Assembly (NCBI GenBank): GCA_902489275.1
Contig: CABTZK010000024.1
Location: forward strand, 1 to 29,679
Direction: 5' to 3'
DNA length: 29,679 bases
DNA from: an uncultured Porphyromonadaceae bacterium
GTDB lineage: Bacteria > Bacteroidota > Bacteroidia > Bacteroidales > Muribaculaceae
Part shown: piece after piece, positions 13,794 through 21,997 of the stretch
Layout of the letters: the number at the start of each line of letters is the position of its first letter
How positions within the stretch are numbered: position 1 is the first letter of the stretch
The notes under the pieces: model-generated
Seen by the model: only the letters and a program-made list of their open reading frames with translations
Databases searched by the model: none
What the model was told of the DNA's origin: nothing
Program-made: the position numbers and the translations under genes

Positions 13794-15641
13794 TCAGCGC
13801 CTCTTGCGCGAGAAACCTCGCTCGCGGTCGCGACGGGTGCGACGGTCACGGCGTGACTTCTTGCCGCCAAAGTCATCTTTGGCGCTCCGCTTGCGCTCTT
13901 CGCGGTCACGGCGTGGGCGGTCGCCAAACTGGAGACGGCGGCGCTCGGCGCGGTTCAGCCTCACCTCTGTTCCGACATTCTCGGCAGCATAGTTCCTGTG
14001 CAGGTCGGCAATTTCCAAATAAAGCCGCTTGCCAAAGAAATCGGTATTTTTCAAGGCATTCACCACGCGCTGCCCCTCGCCCTGCCTCACGTCGAAGAGC
14101 GAGTAGTTGGTGAGCAAGTCGATGCGTCCCAAGTCGATGCGTTGCCCACTGGTGTTGCGGTTAATCATCTCGATGAGGTTGGGCGGGAAGAAGCCGTCGG
14201 CCTTGCCCAAGTTGATGAACACGCGCTCATAGCCTTCCTCGGCAGTACGGGCATCCTTGTCGGCCTCACTGCGTTTCTTGTCGCGTTTCTTCTTCTCTCG
14301 CTTGGCCTTCTCGGGCACGTAGTCGAGCACGGGCGCGTCTTTGTAGTAGTCGAGCAGGCGGTTGCACTCCAGCGAGAGCAGTCGCTTGAGCAGCGACTCG
14401 GTGTCGAGCCACGAGAGTTTTTTGAGCACGGGTGGCAGGTATTGGGCAATCTCATCTTCCTGCACGTCCACTCTCTCAAGGCGGTCGGCCATGTGAAAGA
14501 GTTGCTTCTCGATGATTTCGTTAGGCTTGGGCACCTCGCGGCGCTCAAAATCCTTGCCGATGTGCTTCTCGATGTCGCGCAGCTTGTTGCGCTCCCTGCT
14601 GTGGATGATGGCAATTGACACTCCGGTTTTCCCCGCGCGGCCCGTGCGTCCGCTTCGGTGGTTGTAGATGTCTTTGTCGTCGGGGAGGCTGAAAGAGATA
14701 ATGTGGGTCAAGTCGTTCACGTCAAGCCCGCGGGCAGCCACGTCGGTGGCCACGAGCAATTGCAGGTTGCGCTCGCGGAACTTCCTCATCACAGCGTCGC
14801 GCTGCGCTTGGGAAAGGTCGCCATGCAAGGCGTCGGCATTGTAGCCGTCTTGAATGAGCTTGCTGGCCACGTCTTGCGCCATGGCACGCGTGCGGCAAAA
14901 CACGATGCCGTAGATGCGAGGCAAGAAGTCGACGATGCGCTTGAGCGCAAGGTACTTGTCGTTGGCGCGCACCATGTAATAAATATGGCGCACGTTGGCC
15001 GAGCTCTCGTTGCGTGTGCCAATCACAAACTCTTGCGGATTGTGCATGTAGTTTTTGGCGATGGCAGCGATCTCGGGCGGCATGGTGGCCGAGAAGAGCA
15101 ACATCTTGCGGTTGTCGGGCACGTGGCTCAGAATCTCGTTGATGTCGTCGACAAAGCCCATGTTGAGCATCTCGTCGGCCTCATCCAGAATGACCGTGCT
15201 CACATTCTCGAGCTTCACCACCTTGCGCTTGATCAGGTCGAGCAGTCGGCCCGGGGTTGCCACAATCAGCTGCACGCCGCGGCGCAGGGCGCGAATTTGC
15301 ACCTCGATGCTGCTGCCGCCATACACGGGCAAGATGGAAAGGTCGCTGATATATTTAGCGTAGTCGTTGAGGTCGCTGCACGTTTGCAGGCACAACTCAC
15401 GCGTGGGATCAAGCACAATGGCTTGCGTGGCCCGCAAGTCGGTGTTGATGCGCTGGAGGGTGGGCAGGCCAAATGCAGCCGTCTTGCCCGTGCCCGTCTG
15501 GGCTAACCCAACCACGTCACTGTCCTCGTTTAATAAATGTGGAATAACCTTCTCTTGGATAGGCATTGGGGTCTCATAGCCCAACTCATTAATAGCACGT
15601 AATAGATCCTCGCGGACCCCTAATTCTTGAAATGTTGTCAT
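13794..15641 (-). CDS. DEAD-box ATP-dependent RNA helicase with DbpA-type RNA-binding domain
   Basis: 615 residues. It unwinds RNA using ATP, with likely roles in ribosome assembly, RNA decay or cold adaptation. A Q motif lies at 21-29 (GYETPMPIQ), Walker A AQTGTGKT at 47-54, DEAD at 153-156, SAT at 184-186, and HRSGRTGRAG at 328-337. After a charged linker (about 445-470) a DbpA/CsdA-type RNA-binding domain follows at about 471-546 (YERVFINLGKADGFFPPNLI). The last 55 residues are very basic (repeated RRDR/KR) and resemble disordered RNA-binding tails. It belongs to the DeaD/CshA group; I do not assign a gene symbol because paralogues are common. It is divergent from the hydrolase gene, with a -7 element at 15662-15669. 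Confidence 0.95.
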   Translation of the reverse strand: MTTFQELGVREDLLRAINELGYETPMPIQEKVIPHLLNEDSDVVGLAQTGTGKTAAFGLPTLQRINTDLRATQAIVLDPTRELCLQTCSDLNDYAKYISDLSILPVYGGSSIEVQIRALRRGVQLIVATPGRLLDLIKRKVVKLENVSTVILDEADEMLNMGFVDDINEILSHVPDNRKMLLFSATMPPEIAAIAKNYMHNPQEFVIGTRNESSANVRHIYYMVRANDKYLALKRIVDFLPRIYGIVFCRTRAMAQDVASKLIQDGYNADALHGDLSQAQRDAVMRKFRERNLQLLVATDVAARGLDVNDLTHIISFSLPDDKDIYNHRSGRTGRAGKTGVSIAIIHSRERNKLRDIEKHIGKDFERREVPKPNEIIEKQLFHMADRLERVDVQEDEIAQYLPPVLKKLSWLDTESLLKRLLSLECNRLLDYYKDAPVLDYVPEKAKREKKKRDKKRSEADKDARTAEEGYERVFINLGKADGFFPPNLIEMINRNTSGQRIDLGRIDLLTNYSLFDVRQGEGQRVVNALKNTDFFGKRLYLEIADLHRNYAAENVGTEVRLNRAERRRLQFGDRPRRDREERKRSAKDDFGGKKSRRDRRTRRDRERGFSRKRR

Positions 15642-15661
15642 AAAAATCGCTTTAGAGGGTA

Positions 15662-15669
15662 CAAAGGTA
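15662..15669 (-). promoter_or_regulatory. -7 element for the helicase gene
   Basis: The minus strand reads TACCTTTG, matching the Bacteroidota TAnnTTTG element, about 20 bases before the helicase ATG. No good -33 TTG is present at the expected distance, which leaves room for an activator or cold-shock control. This is inference. Confidence 0.5.
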
Positions 15670-15691
15670 ATGCAATTTGCTTAGTTTTTTA

Positions 15692-15699
15692 TACTTTTG
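15692..15699 (+). promoter_or_regulatory. -7 element for the alpha/beta hydrolase gene
   Basis: TACTTTTG fits the TAnnTTTG consensus and lies 22 bases before the hydrolase ATG. It is divergent from the helicase element in the same 80-bp gap. The -33 box is poor. Confidence 0.45.
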
Positions 15700-15721
15700 T
15701 GCTAAAAATTAATGTCTTATC

Positions 15722-16720
15722 ATGAAAAAATTGTTGTGGGCGTTGGCTATCATGCTCTTTTTGCTCCTGGTTGCGGACCTTGCAGGCGCCATCTACCTGC
15801 TTGACTTTGCCCTCAAGCCCAAGCGCACAGCCACTGCCAACCGGCTCGACCAGTACCGCCAGAGCAACCCGAAGCTGGCACCGTGGATCGACAGCGTGAG
15901 GGCTGCCGGCGCTTGGCACGACACCACGATTGACATCGACGGCCGCAAGCTGCACGCTGCCTATATCACAGCCCCGGCACCCACCAACCGCGTGGCCATG
16001 CTCGTGCATGGCTACAACGACGACGGCATCGCGATGCTCAACGTGGGGCACCTCTATAGCAGCGTGATGGGCTATCACATTATTTTCCCCGACCTCCACG
16101 CCCATGGCCAAAGCGAGGGCGACTACATTCAGATGGGATGGAAAGACCGCCTTGACGTGATGCGCTGGATGGACGTGGCCAACGACCTTTTCAAGGGCGA
16201 CTCGGCCATGACGCAAATGGTGGTGCATGGTGTCTCGATGGGAGCCGCCACGGTGATGGCTGTGGCTGGCGAGACCCAAAAGCCCTACGTGAAATGCTAT
16301 GTGGAAGACTGCGGCTACACCAGTGTCTACGACGAGTTCCGCCATGAGTTGACCGACACGGCATTGCTCCCCACTCCGTTTCCCCTTCCCGAGTTCCCAT
16401 TGTTGCCCACAGCCAGCGCCTGGGCGAAAATACGCTTAGGCTGGAGTTTCAAGGAGGCCTCGATGATTGAGGCGGTGAAAAGATGCACGCTTCCCATGCT
16501 CTTCATTCATGGCGACCAGGACGACTTCGTGCCCAGCTGGATGGCACACACACTCTACGCCGCCAAGCCCAATCCCAAGGAAATTTACATCGGCAAGGGC
16601 TCGGGCCATGCCAGGACGCTCCTTGACCACCAGGCTGAATACGCAAGCCGCGTGCAGGATTTCACCTCAAAGCACATAAAAAACGAACGAAAATTAGCAA
16701 CAAGCATTAAAAATAGTTGA
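15722..16720 (+). CDS. Membrane-anchored alpha/beta hydrolase
   Basis: 332 residues. One N-terminal membrane helix (about 4-28) anchors the enzyme; the rest lies outside the inner membrane or in the periplasm. Features of the serine hydrolase fold are the HGYN oxyanion loop at 96-99, DLHAHGQS at 124-131, the nucleophile elbow GVSMGA with Ser172, the acid near Asp267/Asp268 in HGDQDDFVP, and His296 in GSGHART. This matches the Bem46/YqkD-like or prolyl-oligopeptidase-like hydrolases, whose substrates are usually esters or peptides; the actual substrate is unknown. It is likely monocistronic. Confidence 0.88.
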   Translation: MKKLLWALAIMLFLLLVADLAGAIYLLDFALKPKRTATANRLDQYRQSNPKLAPWIDSVRAAGAWHDTTIDIDGRKLHAAYITAPAPTNRVAMLVHGYNDDGIAMLNVGHLYSSVMGYHIIFPDLHAHGQSEGDYIQMGWKDRLDVMRWMDVANDLFKGDSAMTQMVVHGVSMGAATVMAVAGETQKPYVKCYVEDCGYTSVYDEFRHELTDTALLPTPFPLPEFPLLPTASAWAKIRLGWSFKEASMIEAVKRCTLPMLFIHGDQDDFVPSWMAHTLYAAKPNPKEIYIGKGSGHARTLLDHQAEYASRVQDFTSKHIKNERKLATSIKNS

Positions 16721-16737
16721 AAAAACTCCTGAAAAAA

Positions 16738-16768
16738 TTGTATAGTTCTAACTTTATTACTACTTTTA
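16738..16768 (+). promoter_or_regulatory. Probable promoter of the DUF805 gene, with long A/T-rich leader
   Basis: TTG at 16738-16740, a 20-base spacer, and TACTTTTA at 16761-16768 match the Bacteroidota promoter except for the last base. The predicted start leaves a 5' leader of about 125 bases that is very A/T-rich, as seen in strongly translated Bacteroidota mRNAs without a Shine-Dalgarno sequence. Confidence 0.5.
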
Positions 16769-16900
16769 CCCTCGAAATTAGCATCAGAAGAGGTGTAACT
16801 GGTCATACTCTTGTCTATTTTCTTATTTTAATATGTAGAACAAACAAATTTTTAACTATAACATCTTATTCATTATTAACTTTTTAAACCAATAAAAATT

Positions 16901-17407
16901 ATGGAAGAATTACAGAAATTTAATGCAAGCCCCAAAATGGGATTGGTTGAGTCGTTAAAGACTTGCTTGAGTAAGTATGCAACTTTTAAAGGACGTGCCC
17001 GCCGTTCAGAGTTTTGGTGGTGGATGGTGATTGTGAATGGTGTGATTAACATCTACATCCAGCAAATTTTCAGTTGGAAACTCGCGGCGCTCGCCAAGTT
17101 TAACAGCGCTATCGCAAGCGCGGGTTTGGACACTGACTTTACCGCTATGCAAGCGCAGGCCGAGTCGGTTGACTCAAAGTTCACCGTTTTCATGGTCATC
17201 GGCGTTATCTTGATGCTGCTGGTGCTGCTGCCTAACATTGCCGTCCTGGTACGCCGCCTGCACGACGTGGGCAAGAGCGGATGGTTCATGCTCATCGCCC
17301 TGATTCCTATCATTGGCTCAATCATCTTGCTGATTTTTAACCTGAAAGATTCTGACCCGAATCCCAACCAGTATGGTCCATCGCCCAAGTACACCCCTGC
17401 CGTGTAG
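16901..17407 (+). CDS. DUF805 family inner-membrane protein
   Basis: 168 residues from the ATG at 16901. DUF805 landmarks are all present: FKGRARRSEFWWW near 27-39, VRRLHDVGKSGWFMLIALIP near 118-137, and a final NLKDSDPNPNQYGPSPKY. Three or four membrane helices are predicted (about 39-60, 95-117, 127-148). The role of this YhaH-like family is not established. Between the first helices there is a soluble insertion (about 62-92) that is rich in Ala and Ser. The gene ends at a good intrinsic terminator. Confidence 0.92.
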   Translation: MEELQKFNASPKMGLVESLKTCLSKYATFKGRARRSEFWWWMVIVNGVINIYIQQIFSWKLAALAKFNSAIASAGLDTDFTAMQAQAESVDSKFTVFMVIGVILMLLVLLPNIAVLVRRLHDVGKSGWFMLIALIPIIGSIILLIFNLKDSDPNPNQYGPSPKYTPAV

Positions 17408-17436
17408 GGCGCCATCCCGGGAAGAAAACCCTATTT

Positions 17437-17470
17437 CACCCTCAGGAAATTCCCTGGGGGTGATTTTTTA
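17437..17470 (+). terminator. Terminator of the DUF805 gene
   Basis: CACCCTCAGG (17437-17446) pairs with CCTGGGGGTG (17453-17462) with one T-G wobble, followed by ATTTTTTA. This is a typical rho-independent terminator. Confidence 0.85.
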
Positions 17471-17518
17471 TTGAATGGATAGGCCAAAGCGGGTATCAAA
17501 CAATTTTTAAGACAAGCC

Positions 17519-17552
17519 TTGTTCCGTGTGAGGTCTTTATTTTGTAACTTTG
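17519..17552 (+). promoter_or_regulatory. Promoter overlapping the start of the MATE gene
   Basis: TTG at 17519-17521 and TAACTTTG at 17545-17552 form a promoter-like pair with a 23-base spacer, slightly long. The expected transcription start lies within a few bases of the GTG at 17557, so the mRNA may be leaderless. Confidence 0.5.
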
Positions 17553-17556
17553 CATA

Positions 17557-18891
17557 GTGAAAGCGCGAGTCGACAACCACACCTATCTCACCACAGGCCC
17601 TGTGGGGCGAGTGATTTCCCACATGGCAGTGCCCTCGATTATCTCGATGCTCGTGACGAGCATCTACAACATCGTTGACACCTATTATGTGGGACTCATC
17701 AACACGCAAGCCACGGCAGCGGTGGGCGTGGCGTTCCCCATCATGACCATCTTGCAAGCGGTGGGCTTCTTTTTTGGCCAAGGGTCGGGCACCTACATCT
17801 CGCGCAAGCTGGGCGCCAAGGAGGCGAGTCACGCTTGCAGCATGGCCTCGACGGCTTTCTACTGCTCGATGGCCTTTGGGGTTCTCATGGCGGTGACAAG
17901 CCTTGTGTTCTTGCAACCCTTGTGCCGTGTTTTTGGCTCTACGCCCACAATTCTCCCCTATACCGAGGACTACTTGTCGATGGTGCTACTGGCTGCGCCA
18001 TTCATGACCGGCAGCATGGTACTCAACAACCAGATGCGCTTCCAGGGCAATGCTTCAAGCGCCATGTGGGGCATGATGGCCGGCGCCCTCACCAACGTGC
18101 TGCTCGTGCCGCTGTTCACATTCGTGTGGGGCATGGGGATTCTTGGCACTGGCATCGGCACGGCCGTCAGCCAGGTGCTGGGCTTCCTGGTGCTACTCTA
18201 CATGTCGCGCCGACGCGGGAACATCACCGCGCGCATCAGGAATTTCTCGTGGAAAAAGGACTACTATATCGAAATCATCAAAGGCGGCACGCCCTCTATC
18301 ACGCGTCAAGGGTTAGCCAGCGTGTCGACGATGCTACTCAATGTGGCAGCCAGCTTCTATGGCGACGCTGCCATTGCCGGCATGTCGATTGTCACGCGGG
18401 TGGCTTTTGTGGTGTTTGCCGTCATTATCGGCATCGGGCAAGGGTTTCAGCCCTTTTGCGGGTTCTGCTACGGCGCAGGGCTGTATAGGCGTGTGCGGCA
18501 AGGCTATTTCTTCAGTCTTAAGATGAGCGCGGCATTCCTGGCGGTGTGCATGATTCCAGGCTTTATCTGGGCCGAGCAGATTGTCGACCTATTGCGCCAT
18601 GCCCCCGATGTTGTGGAGGTGGGAGCTGCGGCCTTGCGCTGGCAAATTGCCACGTGGCCGCTGGCGGCTTTCATCACCATAAGCAACATGTGCCTCCAGA
18701 CGAGCGGCCGCAGCATCTCGGCCAACATCCTTGCCGCTTGCCGAAACGGAATCTGTTTCATCCCATTAATCTTAATTTTCCCGAAATTCTTAGGGCTCTT
18801 TGGCGTTGAAATCACCCAGGCTGTCGCCGACGTGCTTTCTTTACTGATTGCTATCCCGCTCATGGCGCGCTACTTCAAGTCGCTGGGATAG
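17557..18891 (+). CDS. MATE family multidrug/Na+ antiporter-type efflux protein
   Basis: 444 residues with 12 predicted membrane helices, the usual MATE length. The N-terminal LTTGPVGRVISHMAVPSIIS and IVDTYYVGLINTQATAAVGV segments are typical, as is the second-half GIGQGFQPFCGFCYGAG. MATE proteins export cationic compounds or drugs in exchange for Na+ or H+. The start is taken as GTG 17557 because the conserved N-terminus begins about 12 residues later and the only internal ATG (17623) would delete it. The substrate is unknown. Confidence 0.93.
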   Translation: MKARVDNHTYLTTGPVGRVISHMAVPSIISMLVTSIYNIVDTYYVGLINTQATAAVGVAFPIMTILQAVGFFFGQGSGTYISRKLGAKEASHACSMASTAFYCSMAFGVLMAVTSLVFLQPLCRVFGSTPTILPYTEDYLSMVLLAAPFMTGSMVLNNQMRFQGNASSAMWGMMAGALTNVLLVPLFTFVWGMGILGTGIGTAVSQVLGFLVLLYMSRRRGNITARIRNFSWKKDYYIEIIKGGTPSITRQGLASVSTMLLNVAASFYGDAAIAGMSIVTRVAFVVFAVIIGIGQGFQPFCGFCYGAGLYRRVRQGYFFSLKMSAAFLAVCMIPGFIWAEQIVDLLRHAPDVVEVGAAALRWQIATWPLAAFITISNMCLQTSGRSISANILAACRNGICFIPLILIFPKFLGLFGVEITQAVADVLSLLIAIPLMARYFKSLG

Positions 18892-18957
18892 CGAGAGAAA
18901 TCGGTGTGCCACTCAAAGGATGGCTTTCCCGGCATTCCCTCCTCACGATTTCCAGCC

Positions 18958-19584
18958 CTAAATGTCTCGAATCTCCCCCGTGGCGCGCTTCCGCTGGAGC
19001 TCGCGCTCGCGCTGGGCCTCACGCTCGGCCTCGATTTCCTTTTTAGATTTCTTTTTCTCCTTATATTTGCTGGCATGGCCAGGACTTTTCACTTTTTGCT
19101 TGATTTTCTCGTGGTTGGGCTGGCGGTCGGGATTCTCGGCAAAGCTCTTGACAATGTCCTCGGCCATCTCACGATTGCCAAAGAGGTAGTTAATGATGAT
19201 TTGCACCACGAGATTGCTTTTCTTCGACACCAAATTCACGAGCAGGCATCTTGTGCCGTCGGGCATGATTCCCTCCACCCCGTAACTCTCGTATTGCTTC
19301 ACTTTCACCTTGGTCTTTTTCACGTCGTACATGCTAAACCCCTCGGCCTTGCGCAGCAAGGTCGTGGTGTAGATTTCTTTCCTACTCTTGGGGTCTTTGG
19401 TGTAGAGTTGGATGGTGAGTTCCATCTCGTCCCAGCGCTTGTCAAAATAGGTGGGCGTGTTGCTCAAAATCATGCCGCCGTCGGGAACCCAAAAGTTGAG
19501 GTTATACTTGCTCCACGTCATGTCGCCGGCCTGCATGATCACGGCGGCCAGTATAAGTGCGAGCGTGAGGAAATGTTTCTTCAT
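18958..19584 (-). CDS. Secreted protein of unknown function with basic coiled-coil tail
   Basis: 208 residues. A clear signal peptide (MKKHFLTLALILAAVIMQAG) leads into a single compact domain of about 135 residues (MTWSKYNLNFWVPDGGMILS, then the YGVEGIMPDGTRCLLVNLVS segment). The central strand pattern and the WVPDGG-type start suggest a DcrB/PsbP-like fold, but this is not certain. Residues about 153-208 are highly charged (KSKKEIEAEREAQRERELQR) and likely form a single helix. I do not recognise a named family. It lies downstream of yidC in the same direction, but a hairpin between them suggests separate transcription. Confidence 0.75.
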   Translation of the reverse strand: MKKHFLTLALILAAVIMQAGDMTWSKYNLNFWVPDGGMILSNTPTYFDKRWDEMELTIQLYTKDPKSRKEIYTTTLLRKAEGFSMYDVKKTKVKVKQYESYGVEGIMPDGTRCLLVNLVSKKSNLVVQIIINYLFGNREMAEDIVKSFAENPDRQPNHEKIKQKVKSPGHASKYKEKKKSKKEIEAEREAQRERELQRKRATGEIRDI

Positions 19585-19702
19585 AAGCCACGAGTTTTAG
19601 CAGCGGCATGACTTGTTGCGTGCCAGCATGCGGGGTTGTACATGGATAAGACGAGAAAAAAGGCCAGATGTTATATGGATAATGCCATTTTTAGGAAAAT
19701 TT

Positions 19703-19750
19703 AAGGCAGATTCTCCCAAAATGCTTTCCGGCATTTTCAGAATCTGCCTT
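19703..19750 (-). terminator. Terminator of the pyrG-yidC unit
   Basis: AAGGCAGATTCT (19703-19714) pairs with AGAATCTGCCTT (19739-19750), and AAAATGC (19718-19724) with GCATTTT (19731-19737) inside, leaving a six-base loop. On the minus strand it is followed by the T-rich TTAAATTTT. It lies about 45 bases beyond the yidC stop codon. Confidence 0.8.
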
Positions 19751-19795
19751 TAGAGGGTGATCAGCGCATTTCACACGCATCTCGATGCGACGCGT

Positions 19796-21919
19796 TTAGC
19801 GACGGCCCTTGCCGTTGCGCTTCTGCTGCTCGCGCAAGGCTGCTTGCTGCTGCTTTTGCATCTGCTCAAGGCGAGCGGCCCAGCCACTTTTCTTCTTAGG
19901 CTTCTTGGCGTTCTCGGCCATTTTGGCACGCACCTTGTCCTCCTTGATCATGCTGCGGATAAGATAGGTTTGCACGATGGTGAACAGCAACGACAAGAAG
20001 TAGTAGTAGCTCAAACCCGAGGCATAGTTGTTGAAGAACACCATGAAGAAGACGGGCATCAAGTACATCATCCACTTCATTCCAGGCATTTGGTTGCTCG
20101 ATGCCTGTGACTGCATGGTCACATAGGTGTAGCACAAGTTGGTCACGGTCATGAGCAGGCAGAAGAGGCTGATGTGGTTGCCAAAGTAGTTGGTGATGAT
20201 CGGCACCTGCCCTGTCCAGCGCACGATGGCATCGGGCGCTGAGAGGTCGTGCGCCCACAGGAACGACTGCCCCCTCAACTCGATACAGGAGGGGAAGAAG
20301 TAGAACACGGCAATCAAGACCGGCATTTGCAGCAGCATGGGCAGACAGCCGCCCATGGGGTTCGCGCCAGCTTGCTTGTAAAGTTCCATCATCTTTTGCT
20401 GACGCTTCATCGCGTTTTCCTGTCCGGGATACTTCTCGTTGATGGCCTTGATATCGGGGCTGAGAATTTTCATCACAGCCTGCGACTTATAGCTCTTGTA
20501 GGTGAGCGGCGAGAGGATGAGTTTGACAAACAGGGTCAAAAGCAGGATAATGACTCCAAAACTGCCAATGAACGAGCCGAGCCAGTTGAACACGGGAATG
20601 ATGACAATCGTGTTAACCCATCGCAAAATCGACCACCCGAGCGGGATGAGGCGGGTGAGGTGCAAGTCGTCGGCGCCAGTGAGCTTGCTGCCTGCGGCGC
20701 CATAGGCTTTGGCCATGTCGTGATAGTTGTTGAGCAACTTGTAACGGTTGGGACCCAAATAGAGGAAAAACGACACGGGATTGGGGTCGGTCGACTTGTA
20801 GTCAAACTGCGAGTTGACGGTCAAGTCCTTGAGGTAGTCGTCATAGTCCTTGCTGTCTTTTTCAAATGGGACGCTCTTCATGATTGCGCCGCTAAAGTAG
20901 CGATCGGGAATCAGCACGGCCGAGAAGAACTGGTTTTTGGTCGAGATCCATTTCACGTGGTCCTGGACGTTCTTGTCGTCAGCCTTGCTCTCGCTCAGAT
21001 GCTCCACGTTGCTCTCGTTCTCATATTTATAATAAATCGTGCTGTTGCGCTCCTCGAACATCTTGCCCTCCTCGTGGCGGCTCATTTTCTGGTGCCAATA
21101 GAAGTCGAGGTTGGAAATATTGGTGCCGATGTACTTTTGCATGTTTTTCTGCACCACTTCCATGCGCACAAGGAAGCTGCCTTTCTTAGCCAGCGTGTAG
21201 CGAATGCCGAACTGGGCACCGTTCTCGAGGTCGAGGTCCATCTCCACGGTGGAGTCGTTGAGCTGGTGCGGCGTGAAGTAGTAGTCCTTGGTGTCGTAGC
21301 GCTGGGCATCGCTGTTGAGCGTGAAGCTATACACATTCTCGCCTGGGGTGAACACTTCGACTTGCTTGGTGCGGTGAGCCGAAGGATAGCCCTTGAGCAT
21401 GGCGCGGGAAATCATGCCGCCTTTGGTGGAAATCTCTAAGGCGAGCGAGTCATTTTCAAGTTTCACAATTTGCGCCTCTCCTTGCATCTTGCTTGAGAAC
21501 GGGCCGTTTTTTCCATAAGTCTCACTCAGCGCGCGCAGCGCGTCGACAGCCGCGTTATTCATCTTGGCATCAGCGATTTTCCCCGCTAAAATGTCGTTCA
21601 CGGCCAGTTTCGTGCCATTGACGCGAACCTCGCCCTCCAGTTGGTCGCCATGGAGGGTGACAGTGGCATCATTGGTCGAGAGTTGCGCCGAGTCGCCACC
21701 GAAATCCCGCAAGTTTTGCTTGATCAAGTTCACCTCGTTGGTATCAAGGCTGTTGACCACGGTTGTGGCATTCGGTTGGGCTTTGTGGGCTTGCTCTTTT
21801 TGGGCAGTTTCTTGTTGCTGCCGCGCCATTTCTTCTTCAGAGGGGCGTGAGAAATAGGTGAACCCGAAGATAATGGCGCACATCAACAGGACTCCAATAA
21901 TCGTGTTTTTATCCATCAT
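19796..21919 (-). CDS. yidC: Membrane protein insertase YidC
   Basis: About 707 residues; the start is one of two adjacent ATGs, and MDKNTIIG (from 21916) is the usual family N-terminus. YidC inserts and folds inner-membrane proteins, alone or with SecYEG. The first helix is at about 7-25, a large periplasmic beta domain covers about 60-360, and the insertase core with five C-terminal helices follows (LLLTLFVKLILSPLTYKSYK, the NPMGGCLPMLLQMPVLIAVF segment, and the GMKWMMYLMPVFFMVF segment). The C-terminus is basic and Gln-rich, as in ribosome-binding tails. It follows pyrG after about 78 bases without a visible promoter and is probably co-transcribed. Confidence 0.97.
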   Translation of the reverse strand: MMDKNTIIGVLLMCAIIFGFTYFSRPSEEEMARQQQETAQKEQAHKAQPNATTVVNSLDTNEVNLIKQNLRDFGGDSAQLSTNDATVTLHGDQLEGEVRVNGTKLAVNDILAGKIADAKMNNAAVDALRALSETYGKNGPFSSKMQGEAQIVKLENDSLALEISTKGGMISRAMLKGYPSAHRTKQVEVFTPGENVYSFTLNSDAQRYDTKDYYFTPHQLNDSTVEMDLDLENGAQFGIRYTLAKKGSFLVRMEVVQKNMQKYIGTNISNLDFYWHQKMSRHEEGKMFEERNSTIYYKYENESNVEHLSESKADDKNVQDHVKWISTKNQFFSAVLIPDRYFSGAIMKSVPFEKDSKDYDDYLKDLTVNSQFDYKSTDPNPVSFFLYLGPNRYKLLNNYHDMAKAYGAAGSKLTGADDLHLTRLIPLGWSILRWVNTIVIIPVFNWLGSFIGSFGVIILLLTLFVKLILSPLTYKSYKSQAVMKILSPDIKAINEKYPGQENAMKRQQKMMELYKQAGANPMGGCLPMLLQMPVLIAVFYFFPSCIELRGQSFLWAHDLSAPDAIVRWTGQVPIITNYFGNHISLFCLLMTVTNLCYTYVTMQSQASSNQMPGMKWMMYLMPVFFMVFFNNYASGLSYYYFLSLLFTIVQTYLIRSMIKEDKVRAKMAENAKKPKKKSGWAARLEQMQKQQQAALREQQKRNGKGRR

Positions 21920-21997
21920 TTTGTTTTTGGTTGAGCGTTGAGGGGGTGAGGAGCATGTAGGGTCTCCCTGCCTTCTGAACTCTTGAACTCAAAAAAA

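Noticed and set aside
14658..15506. 282-residue frame antisense to the helicase gene
   Set aside because: It is a G/C-rich shadow rich in Val, His and Ala, with no promoter or domain.
20249..21439. 396-residue frame antisense to yidC
   Set aside because: It lies opposite a clear essential gene and has shadow-like composition; no independent evidence.
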